Source: Verrucosispora sp. NA02020
GTDB taxonomy: Bacteria; Actinomycetota; Actinomycetes; Mycobacteriales; Micromonosporaceae
Direction of reading: 5' to 3'
Length of the DNA: 64,000 bases
Assembly (NCBI RefSeq): GCF_013364215.1
Contig: NZ_CP054923.1
Location: 3,596,001 to 3,660,000 of the forward strand
The notes under the pieces are model-generated. The model saw only the letters and a list, made by a program, of their open reading frames with translations. It was not told the origin of the DNA and did not search any database. Positions 1 to 11,367 of this stretch are shown here, one piece after another. Every line of letters begins with the position of its first letter. Positions within the stretch are counted from its first letter, which is position 1. The position numbers were made by a program, and so were the translations under genes.

Positions 1-1
1 C

Positions 2-1948
2 ACCAACGCGTGGTACGTGTTGGTCAACCGCAACAGCGGTAAGGCCCTGGACGTGTACAACCTGGCCACGAGCGACGGTGCGCGAATCACCCAGTGGACC
101 CGGAACAACGGTAACCAGCAGCAGTGGCAGTTCGTCGACTCCGGTGGTGGCTACTACCGGTTGAAGTCCCGGCACTCGGGCAAGGTGCTGGACGTCTACA
201 ACTTCTCCACCGCCAACGGCGCGAACATCGTGCAGTGGAGCGACGGCAACGGCACCAACCAGCAGTTCCGGCTCGCCGACTCCGACGGCGGGTACGTCCG
301 CCTGATCAACCGCAACAGCAACAAGGCGATGGAGGTGCAGAACGCCTCCACCGCCGACGGCGGCAACATCGTGCAGTACGACGACTGGGGCGGCACCAAC
401 CAGCAGTGGCAGCTCGTCCGCGTCGGCGACACCGGCAACCCGGGCACCCCCGGCGGCAACTTCACCAACCCGGTGGTCTGGCAGGACTTCGCCGACGTCG
501 ACATCATCCGGGTCGGCGACGTCTACTACATGTCCGCCTCGACCATGCACTACTCGCCGGGCGCGCCGGTGCTGCGCTCGTACGACCTGGTGAACTGGGA
601 GTTCGCCGGGCACTCGGTGCCCCGGCTGGACTTCGGCACCAAGTACGACCTGCCCAGCGGGCAACACGCGTACGTGAACGGGATCTGGGCCTCGACGCTG
701 AACTACCGACCCAGCAACCGGACGTACTACTGGGCGGGCTGCATCGACTTCGCCCAGACCCACATCTACACCGCCTCCGCCGTGGACGGCACCTGGAGCC
801 GGCACGCCACCATCCCCAACTGCTACTACGACGCCGGCATGCTGATCGACGACAACGACACCATGTACGTCGCGTACGGCAACGGCACGATCAGCGTGGC
901 GCAGCTCTCCGCCGACGGACGCTCCCAGGTACGGGCCCAGCAGGTCTACCAGACGCCGTCGAGCATCGGCACGCTGGAGGGGGCCCGCTTCTACAAGCGC
1001 AACGGCGCCTACTACATCTGGCTGACCCGTCCGGCCAACGGCCAGTACGTGCTCAAGTCGACCAACGGCCCGTTCGGCCCGTACGAGCAGCGGCAGGTGC
1101 TGCTCAACATGCAGGGGCCGATCTCCGGCGGCGGCGTACCGCACCAGGGTGGGCTGGTGCAGACCCAGAACGGTGCCTGGTACTACATGGCGTTCACCGA
1201 CGCGTACCCGGGCGGCCGGATGCCGACGCTGGCGCCGATCACCTGGACCGCCGACGGCTGGCCGCAGGTGCAGACGGTCAACGGCGCGTGGGGCGTGAAC
1301 TACCCCAACCCGTTGCCGCTGCGGCCGGTCAAGCCGCTCACCGGGGTGGACACGTTCGCCGGCACCCAGCTCGGCGTGCAGTGGGAGTGGAACCACAACC
1401 CCGACACCAGCCGGTTCTCGGTGAACAACGGACTGCGCCTGCAGACCGCCACCGTCACCAACGACCTCTACCGGGCCCGCAACACCGTCACGCACCGTAT
1501 CCAGGGGCCCACCTCGACCGCGACGGTCGAGCTGGACTACTCCACGATGCGCGACGGGGACCGCACCGGCCTGGCCATGCTGCGCGACAACTCGGCCTGG
1601 ATCGGTGTACGCCGCGACAACGGCGCGACCCGGGTGGTGATGACCAACGGCCTCACCATGGGCAGCAACTGGAGCACCACGAGCACCGGCAGCGAGATCG
1701 CCAGTGCCGCGGTGTCCGGCGGCCGGATCTGGCTACGGGCCAACGCCGACATCAGACCCGGCTCCGGGCGGCAGGCGCGCTTCTCGTACAGCACCGACGG
1801 GGTCAACTTCGTCTCGCTGGGCAACGCCCTGACGCTCAACAACAACTGGACGTTCTTCATGGGGTACCGGTTCGGCATCTTCAACTTCGCCACCAGCGCC
1901 CTTGGTGGTGCGGTGACGGTGCGACGCTTCGAGTTGACGACGCCCTGA
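2..1948 (+). CDS. CBM13 (ricin-type) - GH43 glycosidase, 5' truncated by window edge
   Basis: Open in frame from base 2, so the start codon and signal peptide lie upstream of the window. The visible N-terminal part (about 140 residues) holds ricin-type lectin repeats with QxW signatures (QQQWQF, NQQFRL, NQQWQL), that is a CBM13/RicinB_lectin_2 domain. A short Gly/Pro linker follows, then a five-bladed GH43 domain. The GH43 acids are visible as Asp in QDFADVDII (base), Asp in YDAGML (pKa modulator) and Glu in TLEGARFY (acid). The last ~200 residues form a concanavalin-like beta-sandwich common in GH43 enzymes. A secreted arabinofuranosidase/xylosidase acting on arabinoxylan or arabinan is likely, given the GH10 xylanase and esterase nearby; the exact substrate cannot be read. 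An inverted repeat terminator follows the stop codon. Confidence 0.9.
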   Translation, partial: TNAWYVLVNRNSGKALDVYNLATSDGARITQWTRNNGNQQQWQFVDSGGGYYRLKSRHSGKVLDVYNFSTANGANIVQWSDGNGTNQQFRLADSDGGYVRLINRNSNKAMEVQNASTADGGNIVQYDDWGGTNQQWQLVRVGDTGNPGTPGGNFTNPVVWQDFADVDIIRVGDVYYMSASTMHYSPGAPVLRSYDLVNWEFAGHSVPRLDFGTKYDLPSGQHAYVNGIWASTLNYRPSNRTYYWAGCIDFAQTHIYTASAVDGTWSRHATIPNCYYDAGMLIDDNDTMYVAYGNGTISVAQLSADGRSQVRAQQVYQTPSSIGTLEGARFYKRNGAYYIWLTRPANGQYVLKSTNGPFGPYEQRQVLLNMQGPISGGGVPHQGGLVQTQNGAWYYMAFTDAYPGGRMPTLAPITWTADGWPQVQTVNGAWGVNYPNPLPLRPVKPLTGVDTFAGTQLGVQWEWNHNPDTSRFSVNNGLRLQTATVTNDLYRARNTVTHRIQGPTSTATVELDYSTMRDGDRTGLAMLRDNSAWIGVRRDNGATRVVMTNGLTMGSNWSTTSTGSEIASAAVSGGRIWLRANADIRPGSGRQARFSYSTDGVNFVSLGNALTLNNNWTFFMGYRFGIFNFATSALGGAVTVRRFELTTP

Positions 1949-2044
1949 CCTCGATGTCAGGGCGCCCTCGGGGCGGGTGCGGCGCGTACCTCCGACCGCG
2001 CCGCCCGCCGGTACGGACGGTCACCGCGCTCCGGTGACCGAGGG

Positions 2045-2075
2045 GGTGGTGCCCGGCGACCGGCCGGGCACCACC
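2045..2075 (+). terminator. Hairpin terminator after the GH43 gene
   Basis: A perfect 12-bp stem (2045-2056 with 2064-2075) and a 7-nt loop, about 100 bp after the GH43 stop. No U-run follows, as is usual in high-GC actinobacteria. Confidence 0.65.
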
Positions 2076-2216
2076 CGCGTCCCGGCACAGCACGTCATGC
2101 GGAATCCCGGTGTACGCCGTCGACCGGGTCGGACGCCGGAGCCCTCGGCGCGACGCGGACTCGGCCCACGGCCTGGCAACGATCGGGATCGGCGCTGACG
2201 TAGACTGTGCGTGATC

Positions 2217-2224
2217 GAGCGCTC
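2217..2224. promoter_or_regulatory. Possible LacI-family operator core GAGCGCTC
   Basis: The 8-bp palindrome GAGCGCTC lies about 115 bp before the LacI gene start. It equals the core of the cellobiose regulator (CebR) site known in Streptomyces, but its flanks do not extend the dyad. This may be an autoregulatory site; it is weak on its own. Confidence 0.3.
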
Positions 2225-2339
2225 TCCACTCGGACGGCACGGGCCGGTGTGGGTACCGCGAGAGGGGATCTTTGTACCCTTAGCCGTTCCAGTCAGCGTC
2301 GACCGGTCGCGGCGCCGACCGACATGCGGGGAGTCTGAG

Positions 2340-3350
2340 ATGGCCGTACGCGATCCTGCGATGACGGACGTGGCTCGCCTCGCTGGTGTCTCGCACCAGA
2401 CGGTGTCACGAGTGCTCAACGGCCACCCGAACGTCCGCGAACAGACCCGACTGCGGGTCCAGGCCGCCATCGCCGAGCTCGGTTACCGCCCCAACCGGGC
2501 GGCGCGCGCGTTGGTCACCGGTCGTTCGCAGGTGATCGGCGTGGTCGCCCAGAACACAACTCTCTACGGCCCGGCGTCGCTGCTCACCGCGCTGGAACAG
2601 GTCGCCGCCGAGTCCGGCTTCGCGGTCAGCGTGGGCAGCGTCCGGGACCTCGACCACCGGTCCATCTCGGCGGCGGTGGAGCGGCACCTGGCCCACCGGG
2701 TCGCCGGCATCGTGGTGATCGCGCCGGTGGAGTCGGCCGGCGAGGCGTTGGAGCGGCTGCCGAAGGACGTCCCGCTGGTCACCGTCGACGGGGATCCGCG
2801 CCGACCGATGCCACTGGTGACGGTGGACCAGGCCGCCGGTGCCCGGGCCGCCACCCAGCACCTGCTCGAGGCCGGGCACCGTACGGTGTGGCACGTCTCC
2901 GGTCCGTCCGACTGGTTCGACAGCGCGGGCCGGATCGAGGGCTGGCGGGAGGCCCTGCTCGCGGCCGGGGCGGAGATCCCACCGCTGGTGCCGGCGGACT
3001 GGTCCGCCGCCGCCGGTTACCGCTGCGGGCAGATGTTGGCCCGGATGCCCGACGTCACCGCCGTCTTCACCGCCAACGACCACCTCGCGCTCGGGGTGCT
3101 GCGGGCGTTGCACGAGCACGGTCGCCGGGTGCCGGACGACATCAGCGTGGTCGGCTTCGACGACGTGCCCGAGGCGGCCTACTTCATCCCGCCGCTGACC
3201 ACCGTGCGGCCGGATTTCGACGCGGTGGCCCGGGCCAGCCTGGAGATGCTGCTGACCCAGATCGAGTCGGCCAGCGGGGGCGCGCTGCGCGAGACGGTCG
3301 CACCGACCCTGGTCTCCCGGCAGAGCGTGGGGCGGCCACCGGTCCGCTGA
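2340..3350 (+). CDS. LacI-family transcriptional regulator
   Basis: 336 residues, the normal LacI length. The ATG at 2340 is preferred over upstream in-frame starts because GGGGAG sits just before it and the LacI helix-turn-helix begins immediately (MTDVARLAGVSHQTVSRVLN). The sugar-binding core follows, with the usual C-terminal motif DISVVGFDDVPEA. It lies between a GH43 gene and a convergent GH10 xylanase, so it probably represses hemicellulase genes in the absence of an oligosaccharide inducer. It is clearly paralogous to the LacI protein at 59308-60426: both share TVSRV-NGHP, ARALVT-RS and GVLRALHE-GRRVP. Confidence 0.9.
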   Translation: MAVRDPAMTDVARLAGVSHQTVSRVLNGHPNVREQTRLRVQAAIAELGYRPNRAARALVTGRSQVIGVVAQNTTLYGPASLLTALEQVAAESGFAVSVGSVRDLDHRSISAAVERHLAHRVAGIVVIAPVESAGEALERLPKDVPLVTVDGDPRRPMPLVTVDQAAGARAATQHLLEAGHRTVWHVSGPSDWFDSAGRIEGWREALLAAGAEIPPLVPADWSAAAGYRCGQMLARMPDVTAVFTANDHLALGVLRALHEHGRRVPDDISVVGFDDVPEAAYFIPPLTTVRPDFDAVARASLEMLLTQIESASGGALRETVAPTLVSRQSVGRPPVR

Positions 3351-3372
3351 GGCGGTCCGGCGTGCACCCGTG

Positions 3373-3419
3373 CGGCAGGCAGGGTCCGGCCCGGCCATGC
3401 CGGACCGGACCCGCTGCCG
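3373..3419. terminator. Terminator between convergent LacI and GH10 genes
   Basis: Nested dyad: outer stem CGGCAG/CTGCCG (3373-3378, 3414-3419) and inner stem GGGTCCGG/CCGGACCC (3382-3389, 3405-3412). It lies in the 77-bp gap between two converging genes and can serve both strands. Confidence 0.6.
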
Positions 3420-3427
3420 GTGGGTGG

Positions 3428-5134
<1,707 letters not shown>

Positions 5135-5232
5135 CGCTCAAGTGACAGCAGTAAATATGCTCTGGTCGCCTGGTCGGGCGGCGTCCGCTCCGGGACGCGG
5201 CGTGCGGCGGGTGTGCACGAGCACAACGAGCG

Positions 5233-5277
5233 GGCCCGGTGCCACGGGCGCAGGTGGCGCGCCCGCGGCACCGGGCC
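5233..5277 (-). terminator. Terminator after the esterase gene
   Basis: An 11-bp perfect stem (GGCCCGGTGCC at 5233-5243 with GGCACCGGGCC at 5267-5277) around a GC-rich inner hairpin, about 120 bp downstream of the minus-strand esterase stop. Confidence 0.6.
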
Positions 5278-5398
5278 GCGTACTCGGTGACGGCCGGGTC
5301 GCCGTCAGGTGTCGATCAGATCCGGGTGCCGGCACCGGTCGACGTCGCCGCGCCCGTGTCGTGGTGCGACCGGGGCCCGGCTCGTCGGCCGGCGTCGC

Positions 5399-6766
5399 TC
5401 ACTGGCAGCCGAGCCCGTTGAGGGTGAAGCCGGTGGGTGGGTTGTTGGTGCCGTTGTGGGTGGCCTGGAAGCCGAAGCTGACGCTCTGGTTACCGGGGAT
5501 CGTGGCGTTCCAGGCGACGTTGCGCGCGGTCGCCTGGCTGCCGCTCTGGGTCACCGTGGCGTTCCACGCGCTGGTGACCTGCTGGCCGTTCGGCCAGGTC
5601 CACTGCAACGTCCAGCCGTTGACCGGGTTCGGGGTGTTGTTGGTGACGGTCACCGTGCCGACGAGACCGTTGTTCCACGAGTCGGCCGAGTACTGCACCC
5701 GGCAGGTCGTGGCGCCCGGCGGCGGAGTGGTGGGCGGCGGCGTGGTGGGCGGCGGGGTGGTCGGAGGTGGGGTGGTGGGCGGCGGCGTGGTCGGGGGTGG
5801 GGTGGTGGGCGGGGGAGTGGTGGGGGTGGAGGTCAGGCCGAAGAAGTCGATGGCGGCCCGGGCCATGCCCGTCGACGGCAGGGTGTGCCCGGCACCCTGG
5901 ATGCTGTACGCCTCGACCTGGACCGTGCCGGAGGAGTTGGCGAACCGCCGCCGGTTCCAGTTGGCCTGCGGGGTGTCCGAGGACGTCGGCGTCTGGCTCA
6001 ACCCGAAGACGTTGGTCCACTGCTCGACCGCCTCCTGCAGGAGCTGGAACGGGATGAGCGTGTCGTTGGTCCCGTGCCAGAGCTGGATGCGGGGACGCGC
6101 ACCGCTGTAGCCGGGGTACGCCTGCCGCACCGCGTCGCCCCACTGCTGCGGGGTGCGGTCCATCCGGCCGTTGACGCACTGGCTGTTGGTCGGCGGGAAG
6201 TCGGCGGCGTTGGCGAAGCAGTTGAACGGCACGCCCATGAAGGCCGCGCCGGCCTTGAACACGTCCGGGTAGAGGGCGAGCAGGGCCTGGGTGGCCATGC
6301 CGCCGGAGGAACTGCCGGTGGCGTAGACCCGCTGCGGGTCGCCGCCGTACTGCCGCTGGGCGTAGCTGACCATCGACATGATGGAGACCGGGTCGCTGCC
6401 GCCGTCGCGGCGCTTCGAGGCGGCCGACCACACGTCGAAGCAGTTGCCGAAACCGGCCTGTTGGGTCGCGGTGGGGTAGATGACCAGGTAGCCGTACTGG
6501 TCGGCGAGCCGGGCGAACTCGCTGCTGGAGTAGAAGCCGGTGCCGGATCCGCCGCAGCCGTGCATGGCGACCACGATCGCCGGATTGGCCGGCCGGTTGT
6601 CCGGCGCGTAGATGTGCATGCGCATGTTGCCCGGGTTGTTGCCGAAGCTGGTCACCTCGACCAGCGACGCGGCGACGGCCGGTGACGGGGACAGGGCGAC
6701 GCCCGCCACGGCGAGAAGTAACGCGGTGGCCAGGGATGCCAGCAGCCCCGCTCTCGTTCGGGTCAT
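5399..6766 (-). CDS. Secreted CE1/PHB-depolymerase-type esterase with CBM2 (probable acetylxylan or feruloyl esterase)
   Basis: 455 residues from the ATG at 6766 (GAGAGG five bases upstream; a GTG six bases earlier is less well spaced). The signal peptide ends near residue 31 (SPAVAA). The alpha/beta hydrolase domain (about residues 32-300) has the nucleophile elbow GSSSGG, the oxyanion motif HGCGGSG, Asp in HGTNDTL and His in GAGHTLP, as in the esterase PHB-depolymerase family that includes CE1 acetylxylan esterases. A linker of TTPPP repeats joins a C-terminal CBM2 starting TCRVQYSADSW. Next to the GH10 xylanase it most likely deacetylates or deferuloylates xylan; a PHB depolymerase role cannot be excluded. 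Confidence 0.9.
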   Translation of the reverse strand: MTRTRAGLLASLATALLLAVAGVALSPSPAVAASLVEVTSFGNNPGNMRMHIYAPDNRPANPAIVVAMHGCGGSGTGFYSSSEFARLADQYGYLVIYPTATQQAGFGNCFDVWSAASKRRDGGSDPVSIMSMVSYAQRQYGGDPQRVYATGSSSGGMATQALLALYPDVFKAGAAFMGVPFNCFANAADFPPTNSQCVNGRMDRTPQQWGDAVRQAYPGYSGARPRIQLWHGTNDTLIPFQLLQEAVEQWTNVFGLSQTPTSSDTPQANWNRRRFANSSGTVQVEAYSIQGAGHTLPSTGMARAAIDFFGLTSTPTTPPPTTPPPTTPPPTTPPPTTPPPTTPPPTTPPPGATTCRVQYSADSWNNGLVGTVTVTNNTPNPVNGWTLQWTWPNGQQVTSAWNATVTQSGSQATARNVAWNATIPGNQSVSFGFQATHNGTNNPPTGFTLNGLGCQ

Positions 6767-7349
6767 GTTCACCTCTCCGGTGGTTGGGTCGACGCCGGAA
6801 CCCGGGCACGGTGGACGTCGGGGTCAGCCGACATCGACCGGGGGGCGGGGACCGGGCGTCGCGGTGCGGGAGGTGCTGCCCTGCGGAGGGATCCGCTCAC
6901 CTCGCCGTGACGATGACACTTTCGTGCCGATTCGCGGCTCGCGCGCAAGCCAAAGTATGGAGTCGCGCCGAGAGCGCCAGCAACAAGATGACATTGATCG
7001 ATATTTTCAGTCGGCCGCTGCTCGGGCGGCGCTGACGGCATCCCTGGACGCGGGGCCTCTCGGGCCTGCCGCGACCCGACGCGAAACACGCTAGCAACAC
7101 GAGGGGCGTCGATGTTAACGTTCGCAGAGGCGTCGATGTGCTGACGTGGCATCGATCGATCACCGTGGTGTGATCGCCAACATCGGCCCGGCGCGCCCGA
7201 TCTGGCGGCCCGTGGGTGAGCGTACGCCGTGATGCCGAATTGATGTGATGTATCGCGACCCTCCGCGTTGCCTGCCCGCCGCGCCTCCTGCCGAAAAACC
7301 GGCCCTGGCGGGCGATCTAGGCGTTGACGCTGTGCGCCCGAAACGAATA

Positions 7350-7360
7350 ACGTCTGATGT
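7350..7360. promoter_or_regulatory. Putative FadR/GntR operator site 1 (ACGTC-T-GATGT)
   Basis: An 11-bp near-palindrome (4 of 5 arm pairs) about 310 bp before the sugar transporter operon. It matches the sites at 14367 (ACGTC-G-GACGT) and 17357 (ACATC-A-GATGT). The consensus ACRTC-N-GAYGT contains the GT-N3-AC core known for FadR-subfamily GntR regulators. The likely ligand is the regulator at 13580-14275. Confidence 0.6.
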
Positions 7361-7416
7361 CTAAGCCCGTGCCAGCGACACCACCCCTACGCCGTCCGTG
7401 TTTTGGAGGGATCCCC

Positions 7417-7521
7417 ATGTCCCGTCCCCGGCTCGCCCCGGCCACCCGTCCGCGGATCACGAACGCCGCCGACGGCCCGATGTCGGACGGTCGCGGCGGC
7501 ATCGCCTCCGGCTCGCCCTGA
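7417..7521 (+). CDS. Possible 34-residue leader peptide in the transporter 5' region
   Basis: A short frame with ATG at 7417 and a well-placed GGAGG at 7405-7409, ending at TGA 7519-7521, 142 bp before the solute-binding protein start. The product (MSRPRLAPATRP...) is Arg/Pro/Gly-rich and matches nothing I recognise. The otherwise long (300 bp) leader and the good ribosome site make a translated upstream ORF plausible; it could equally be chance. Confidence 0.3.
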   Translation: MSRPRLAPATRPRITNAADGPMSDGRGGIASGSP

Positions 7522-7663
7522 AACACCTGCGGCGACGACCGCGGCTGTCTCCCGTGGACGTCACCGCCGCCTGATCGCACCTGCTCCGTCGGACGTCCGT
7601 CGCCGCGCCCGGGTGGTCGCGGCGGCTCCGCCGTCGACGGCATCCCGATACGGAGGACACACC

Positions 7664-8725
7664 ATGGAACGTAGAGCTCTGCTGAGCGTGGGGCTGACCG
7701 TGCTGCTCGGTGCCTCGGCCACGCTCGCCGCCGGGTGCGGCGCGGACGGTACCGGCTCAGGCGGGACGACGCAGCTCGTCGGCGTCGACTACCCGCGATC
7801 CGACACCGACTTCTGGAACTCCTACATCAGGTACGTGCCGCAGTTCGCCGACGAGCTGGGCGTCGAGATCAAGACCACCAACTCGCAGAACGACATCGCC
7901 AACCTCATCTCGAACACCCAGGCGTTCATGAGCCAAGGGGTCAAGGGCGTGGTGATGGCACCGCAGGACACCGCCGCCATCGCGCCCACCCTGACGCAGT
8001 TGGAGAGCCGGGACATCCCGGTGGTCACGATCGACACCCGACCGGACACCGGCAAGGTGTTCATGGTCGTCCGTGCCGACAACCGCGCCTACGGCATCAA
8101 GGCCTGCCAGTTCCTCGGCACCAAGCTCGGTGGCAAGGGCAAGGTCGTGATGCTCCAGGGCGGCCTGGACTCGATCAACGGCCGGGACCGCACCGAGGCG
8201 TTCAACGAGTGCATGCGCAAGGACTTCCCCGCCATCACCGTCTTCGGCGAGGCCACCGACTGGAAGGCCGACGTGGCGGCGTCGAAGCTGCAGACCCGGT
8301 TCGCCTCGGACCCGGACGTCAAGGGCATCTACATGCAGTCCTCGTTCGCCCTGTCCGGCACGCTGCAGATCCTCAAGCAGCGCGGCCTCCAGGTGCCGCC
8401 GAGCGACCCGAAGCACGTCTTCGTGGTCTCCAACGACGGCATCCCCGAGGAGCTGAAGAACATCGGCGAGGGCCTCATCGACGCCACCGTCAGCCAACCC
8501 GCCGACCTGTACGCCAAGTACGGGCTGGAGTACGTGAAGGCGGCGATGGACGGCAAGACGTTCCAGCCCGGCCCGACCGACCACGGCAGCACCATCATCC
8601 AGGTGCGCGACGGCCTGCTGGAGGACCAGCTCCCGGCGCCGCTGGTGACGGTGGACGGCGCACCGGTCGCGGGTGAGCCGACGCTGAAGTTCGACGACGC
8701 CTCCCTGTGGGGCAACAACGCATGA
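7664..8725 (+). CDS. Sugar ABC transporter substrate-binding lipoprotein (RbsB/periplasmic-binding family 4), probable L-fucose
   Basis: 353 residues; ATG at 7664 with GGAGG eight bases upstream. Lipoprotein signal with lipobox LAAGC near residue 25, so it is anchored outside the membrane. The body is a type I periplasmic sugar-binding fold (SNDGIPEEL, GLIDATVSQPADL) of the ribose/xylose type. It is the first gene of an operon with ATPase, permease, fuconate dehydratase and lactonase genes, all overlapping or closely spaced, so its ligand is probably L-fucose or a related 6-deoxysugar. The regulator site at 7350 lies in its leader. Confidence 0.85.
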   Translation: MERRALLSVGLTVLLGASATLAAGCGADGTGSGGTTQLVGVDYPRSDTDFWNSYIRYVPQFADELGVEIKTTNSQNDIANLISNTQAFMSQGVKGVVMAPQDTAAIAPTLTQLESRDIPVVTIDTRPDTGKVFMVVRADNRAYGIKACQFLGTKLGGKGKVVMLQGGLDSINGRDRTEAFNECMRKDFPAITVFGEATDWKADVAASKLQTRFASDPDVKGIYMQSSFALSGTLQILKQRGLQVPPSDPKHVFVVSNDGIPEELKNIGEGLIDATVSQPADLYAKYGLEYVKAAMDGKTFQPGPTDHGSTIIQVRDGLLEDQLPAPLVTVDGAPVAGEPTLKFDDASLWGNNA

Positions 8726-10263
8726 ACACCGTCCCACACCACTCGGCCGACGGGCCGGCCGGCGACACCCGGCCCGTCGTCGAGGCGGTGAACATCACCA
8801 AGAGGTTCGGGTCGACGGTGGCCCTCCTCGACGCGGGCATCGTGGTCCGGCCCGGCGAGACGCACGCTCTGGTCGGGCGCAACGGCGCCGGCAAGTCGAC
8901 GCTGGTCGGCATCCTCACCGGACTCCAGGCCGCCGACGGTGGCGCGGTGGCATTCGCCGGCCGGCCCGCTCCACCGTTGGGTGACCGCGACGCCTGGCGC
9001 CGGCAGGTGGCCTGCGTCTACCAGAAGTCCACGATCATCCCCACCCTCACCGTGGCGGAGAACCTGTTCCTCAACCGCCACGCCCGGGGCGTGGCCGGGC
9101 TGATCCAGTGGTCGAGGCTGCGCCGGCAGGCCGAGGAACTGCTCGCGACGTGGTCGGTCGAGGTGGACGTACGCCAGCCCGCCGCGTCGCTCTCGGTCGA
9201 ACAGCGGCAGTTCGTGGAGATCGCCCGCGCGCTCTCCTTCGGCGCCCGGTTCATCATCCTCGACGAGCCGACCGCCCAGCTCGACGGCGCGGGCATCAAC
9301 CGTCTGTTCACCCGGATCCGGGACCTGCGGGCCCAGGGTGTGACGTTCCTGTTCATCAGCCACCACCTGCAGGAGATCTACGAGATCTGCGACCAGGTGA
9401 CGGTCTTCCGCGACGCGCGGCACATCCTGACGGCCCCGGTGGCGCAGCTGCGCCGGCCGGACCTGGTCGCCGCGATGACCGGTGAGGACGTGACGATGCC
9501 GGAGGCGGACCACCGACCGCTCGCGGCCGACGCGCCGGTGCTGCTGTCGGTGCGTGACCTGACCACCGCCTCCGGTGTGGAGCTGTCGCTCGAGGCCCGG
9601 GCCGGCGAGGTGGTCGGCATCGCGGGCGGCGGTGGCAGCGGCAAGGTCGAGGTCGCCGAGGCGATCGTCGGCCTGGCCCGCGCGGCCGGGGGATCGGTCG
9701 TGGTGGACGGCCGCACACTGCGTCCGGGCAGCGTGCCGGACGCGCTCGACGCCGGCGTCGGCCTGGTGCCGCAGGACCGGCACCGGGAGGGGCTGGTGCC
9801 GCTGCTGTCCATAGCGGAGAACGTCACGATGACCGTGCCGGACCGGGTCGCGCGACGGGGCCTCATCTCACCGGCCCGACGCGACGCGCTGGCCCGTGGC
9901 ACCATCGCCGATCTGGCGATCAAGGCGTCCGGGCCGCAGGTGCCGGTCTCCGACCTGTCCGGCGGCAACCAGCAGAAGGTGGTGATGGGTCGGGCGTTGG
10001 CCAGCGAGCCCAAGGTGCTGGTGCTCATCACCCCCACCGCCGGTGTCGACGTGCGGTCCAAGCAGACGCTCCTCGGTGTCGTCGACGAGGTCCGTCGGGG
10101 CGGGACCACCGTGCTCGTGGTCTCCGACGAACTCGACGACCTGCGGATCTGTGACCGGGTGCTGGTGATGTTCCAGGGCCGGGTCGTCGGCGAGATGGCA
10201 CACGGCTGGCGCGACAACGATCTGGTAGCCGCCATGGAAGGGGTGGACCTCCACCATGTCTGA
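8722..10263 (+). CDS. Sugar ABC transporter ATP-binding protein (RbsA-like, two NBDs)
   Basis: 513 residues; the ATG at 8722 overlaps the preceding stop (ATGA), so translation is coupled. The N-terminal NBD has Walker A GRNGAGKST, a signature reading LSVEQRQ, and Walker B IILDEPT. The C-terminal NBD is degenerate as in this family: Walker A GGGGSGKVE, signature LSGGNQQ, and a second Walker B reading VLITPTAGVDV, in which the Asp-Glu pair is absent. Only the first site is therefore expected to hydrolyse ATP efficiently. It energises import with the permease that follows. Confidence 0.9.
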   Translation: MNTVPHHSADGPAGDTRPVVEAVNITKRFGSTVALLDAGIVVRPGETHALVGRNGAGKSTLVGILTGLQAADGGAVAFAGRPAPPLGDRDAWRRQVACVYQKSTIIPTLTVAENLFLNRHARGVAGLIQWSRLRRQAEELLATWSVEVDVRQPAASLSVEQRQFVEIARALSFGARFIILDEPTAQLDGAGINRLFTRIRDLRAQGVTFLFISHHLQEIYEICDQVTVFRDARHILTAPVAQLRRPDLVAAMTGEDVTMPEADHRPLAADAPVLLSVRDLTTASGVELSLEARAGEVVGIAGGGGSGKVEVAEAIVGLARAAGGSVVVDGRTLRPGSVPDALDAGVGLVPQDRHREGLVPLLSIAENVTMTVPDRVARRGLISPARRDALARGTIADLAIKASGPQVPVSDLSGGNQQKVVMGRALASEPKVLVLITPTAGVDVRSKQTLLGVVDEVRRGGTTVLVVSDELDDLRICDRVLVMFQGRVVGEMAHGWRDNDLVAAMEGVDLHHV

Positions 10264-11293
10264 GACGCTGACTCCCACCACCCCACCGGCGGCGGCACCA
10301 CCACCGTCCAGGTCCGCCTCACGGAGTCTGGCCGTCGCCCGGCTACGCGACCTGGCGCTGGTGCCGGCGATCATCGCGGTCGCCGTCGTCGGCTCGATCG
10401 TCAACCCGGTCTTCCTCAGCAGCGACAACATCATCAACGTGCTGCAGAGCATGTCGGAGATCGCCATCGTGGTGCTCGCCCAGACCATCGTGCTGATCAC
10501 CGGCAAGATGGACCTGTCGCTGGAGTCCACCTTCGGTCTGGCGCCCGGCATCGCCGCATGGCTGGTCATCGACCCCGCCCTCACCCGAGGTCTCGGGCTC
10601 GACGTGGTGCCGGACGCCTGGGCGGTGCCGGTGGTCCTGCTCGTCGGCGCGCTCGTCGGTGCCTTCAACGGCCTGCTCATCGTCCGCTTCGGCCTCAACG
10701 GCTTCATCGTCACGCTGGGCATGCTGATCGTCCTGCGTGGCCTGCTCACCGGCATCTCGGGCGGCCAGACCTTCTTCGCGCTGCCGGAGTCGATGACCTA
10801 TCTGGGCTCCGCCTCCTGGGCCGGGGTGCCGGCGTCGATCTGGGTGTCGCTGCTGCTGGTCGCCGTCGGCATCGTGGTTCTCGGCTACACCCGTGCCGGC
10901 CGGGCGCTCTATGCCATCGGTGGCAACGCCGACGCCGCCCGGGCGGCGGGCATCCGCACCGACCGCGTGTTGTGGGTCGCCCTCATCGTGGCCAGCGTCC
11001 TCGCCGCGCTCGCCGGCCTGTTGATCAGCGGTCGGCTGGCGGCGGTGCCAGCGGCGCAGGGCAGCGGCGCGATCTTCCAGGTCTTCGCGGCGGCGGTGAT
11101 CGGCGGCGTGAGTCTCAACGGCGGCAAGGGCAGCGTCTTCGGCGCCTTCACCGGTGTCCTGCTGCTGTTCATGATCATCAACGTGCTGACCCTGGCCGGG
11201 GTGCCCGCACAGTGGACGAACTTCCTCAACGGCACCGTCATCCTGGTGGCCCTGGTGGTCTCCCGCATCACCGGAGGCAAGGCGCAGACATGA
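10256..11293 (+). CDS. Sugar ABC transporter permease (RbsC-like)
   Basis: 345 residues, ATG at 10256 overlapping the ATPase gene by 8 bases. About nine hydrophobic segments follow a Pro/Ala-rich cytoplasmic N-terminus. Typical branched-chain/ribose permease signatures are visible: [35 protein letters not shown] and GGKGSVFGA. It forms the membrane channel of the importer encoded by the two genes before it. Confidence 0.9.
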   Translation: MSETLTPTTPPAAAPPPSRSASRSLAVARLRDLALVPAIIAVAVVGSIVNPVFLSSDNIINVLQSMSEIAIVVLAQTIVLITGKMDLSLESTFGLAPGIAAWLVIDPALTRGLGLDVVPDAWAVPVVLLVGALVGAFNGLLIVRFGLNGFIVTLGMLIVLRGLLTGISGGQTFFALPESMTYLGSASWAGVPASIWVSLLLVAVGIVVLGYTRAGRALYAIGGNADAARAAGIRTDRVLWVALIVASVLAALAGLLISGRLAAVPAAQGSGAIFQVFAAAVIGGVSLNGGKGSVFGAFTGVLLLFMIINVLTLAGVPAQWTNFLNGTVILVALVVSRITGGKAQT

Positions 11294-11367
11294 GGCCGGC
11301 GGTCCGCCGCACCCCAGACCCGAAGCCGGGCCCGACCCGGCCAGCTGTTCGACCCCCAGGAGTTTCG

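Noticed and set aside
5715..5830. Tandem repeats suggestive of a CRISPR or satellite
   Set aside because: They encode the TTPPP linker of the esterase; units are 12-15 bp with no spacers.
7241..7253. Sequence TGATGTGATGTAT resembling the 17151 dyad
   Set aside because: Only the right arm matches the GntR site (8 of 11 overall); too weak to call an operator.
8722..10263. Broken second ATPase domain as a pseudogene sign
   Set aside because: A degenerate second Walker motif is normal for RbsA-type ATPases.
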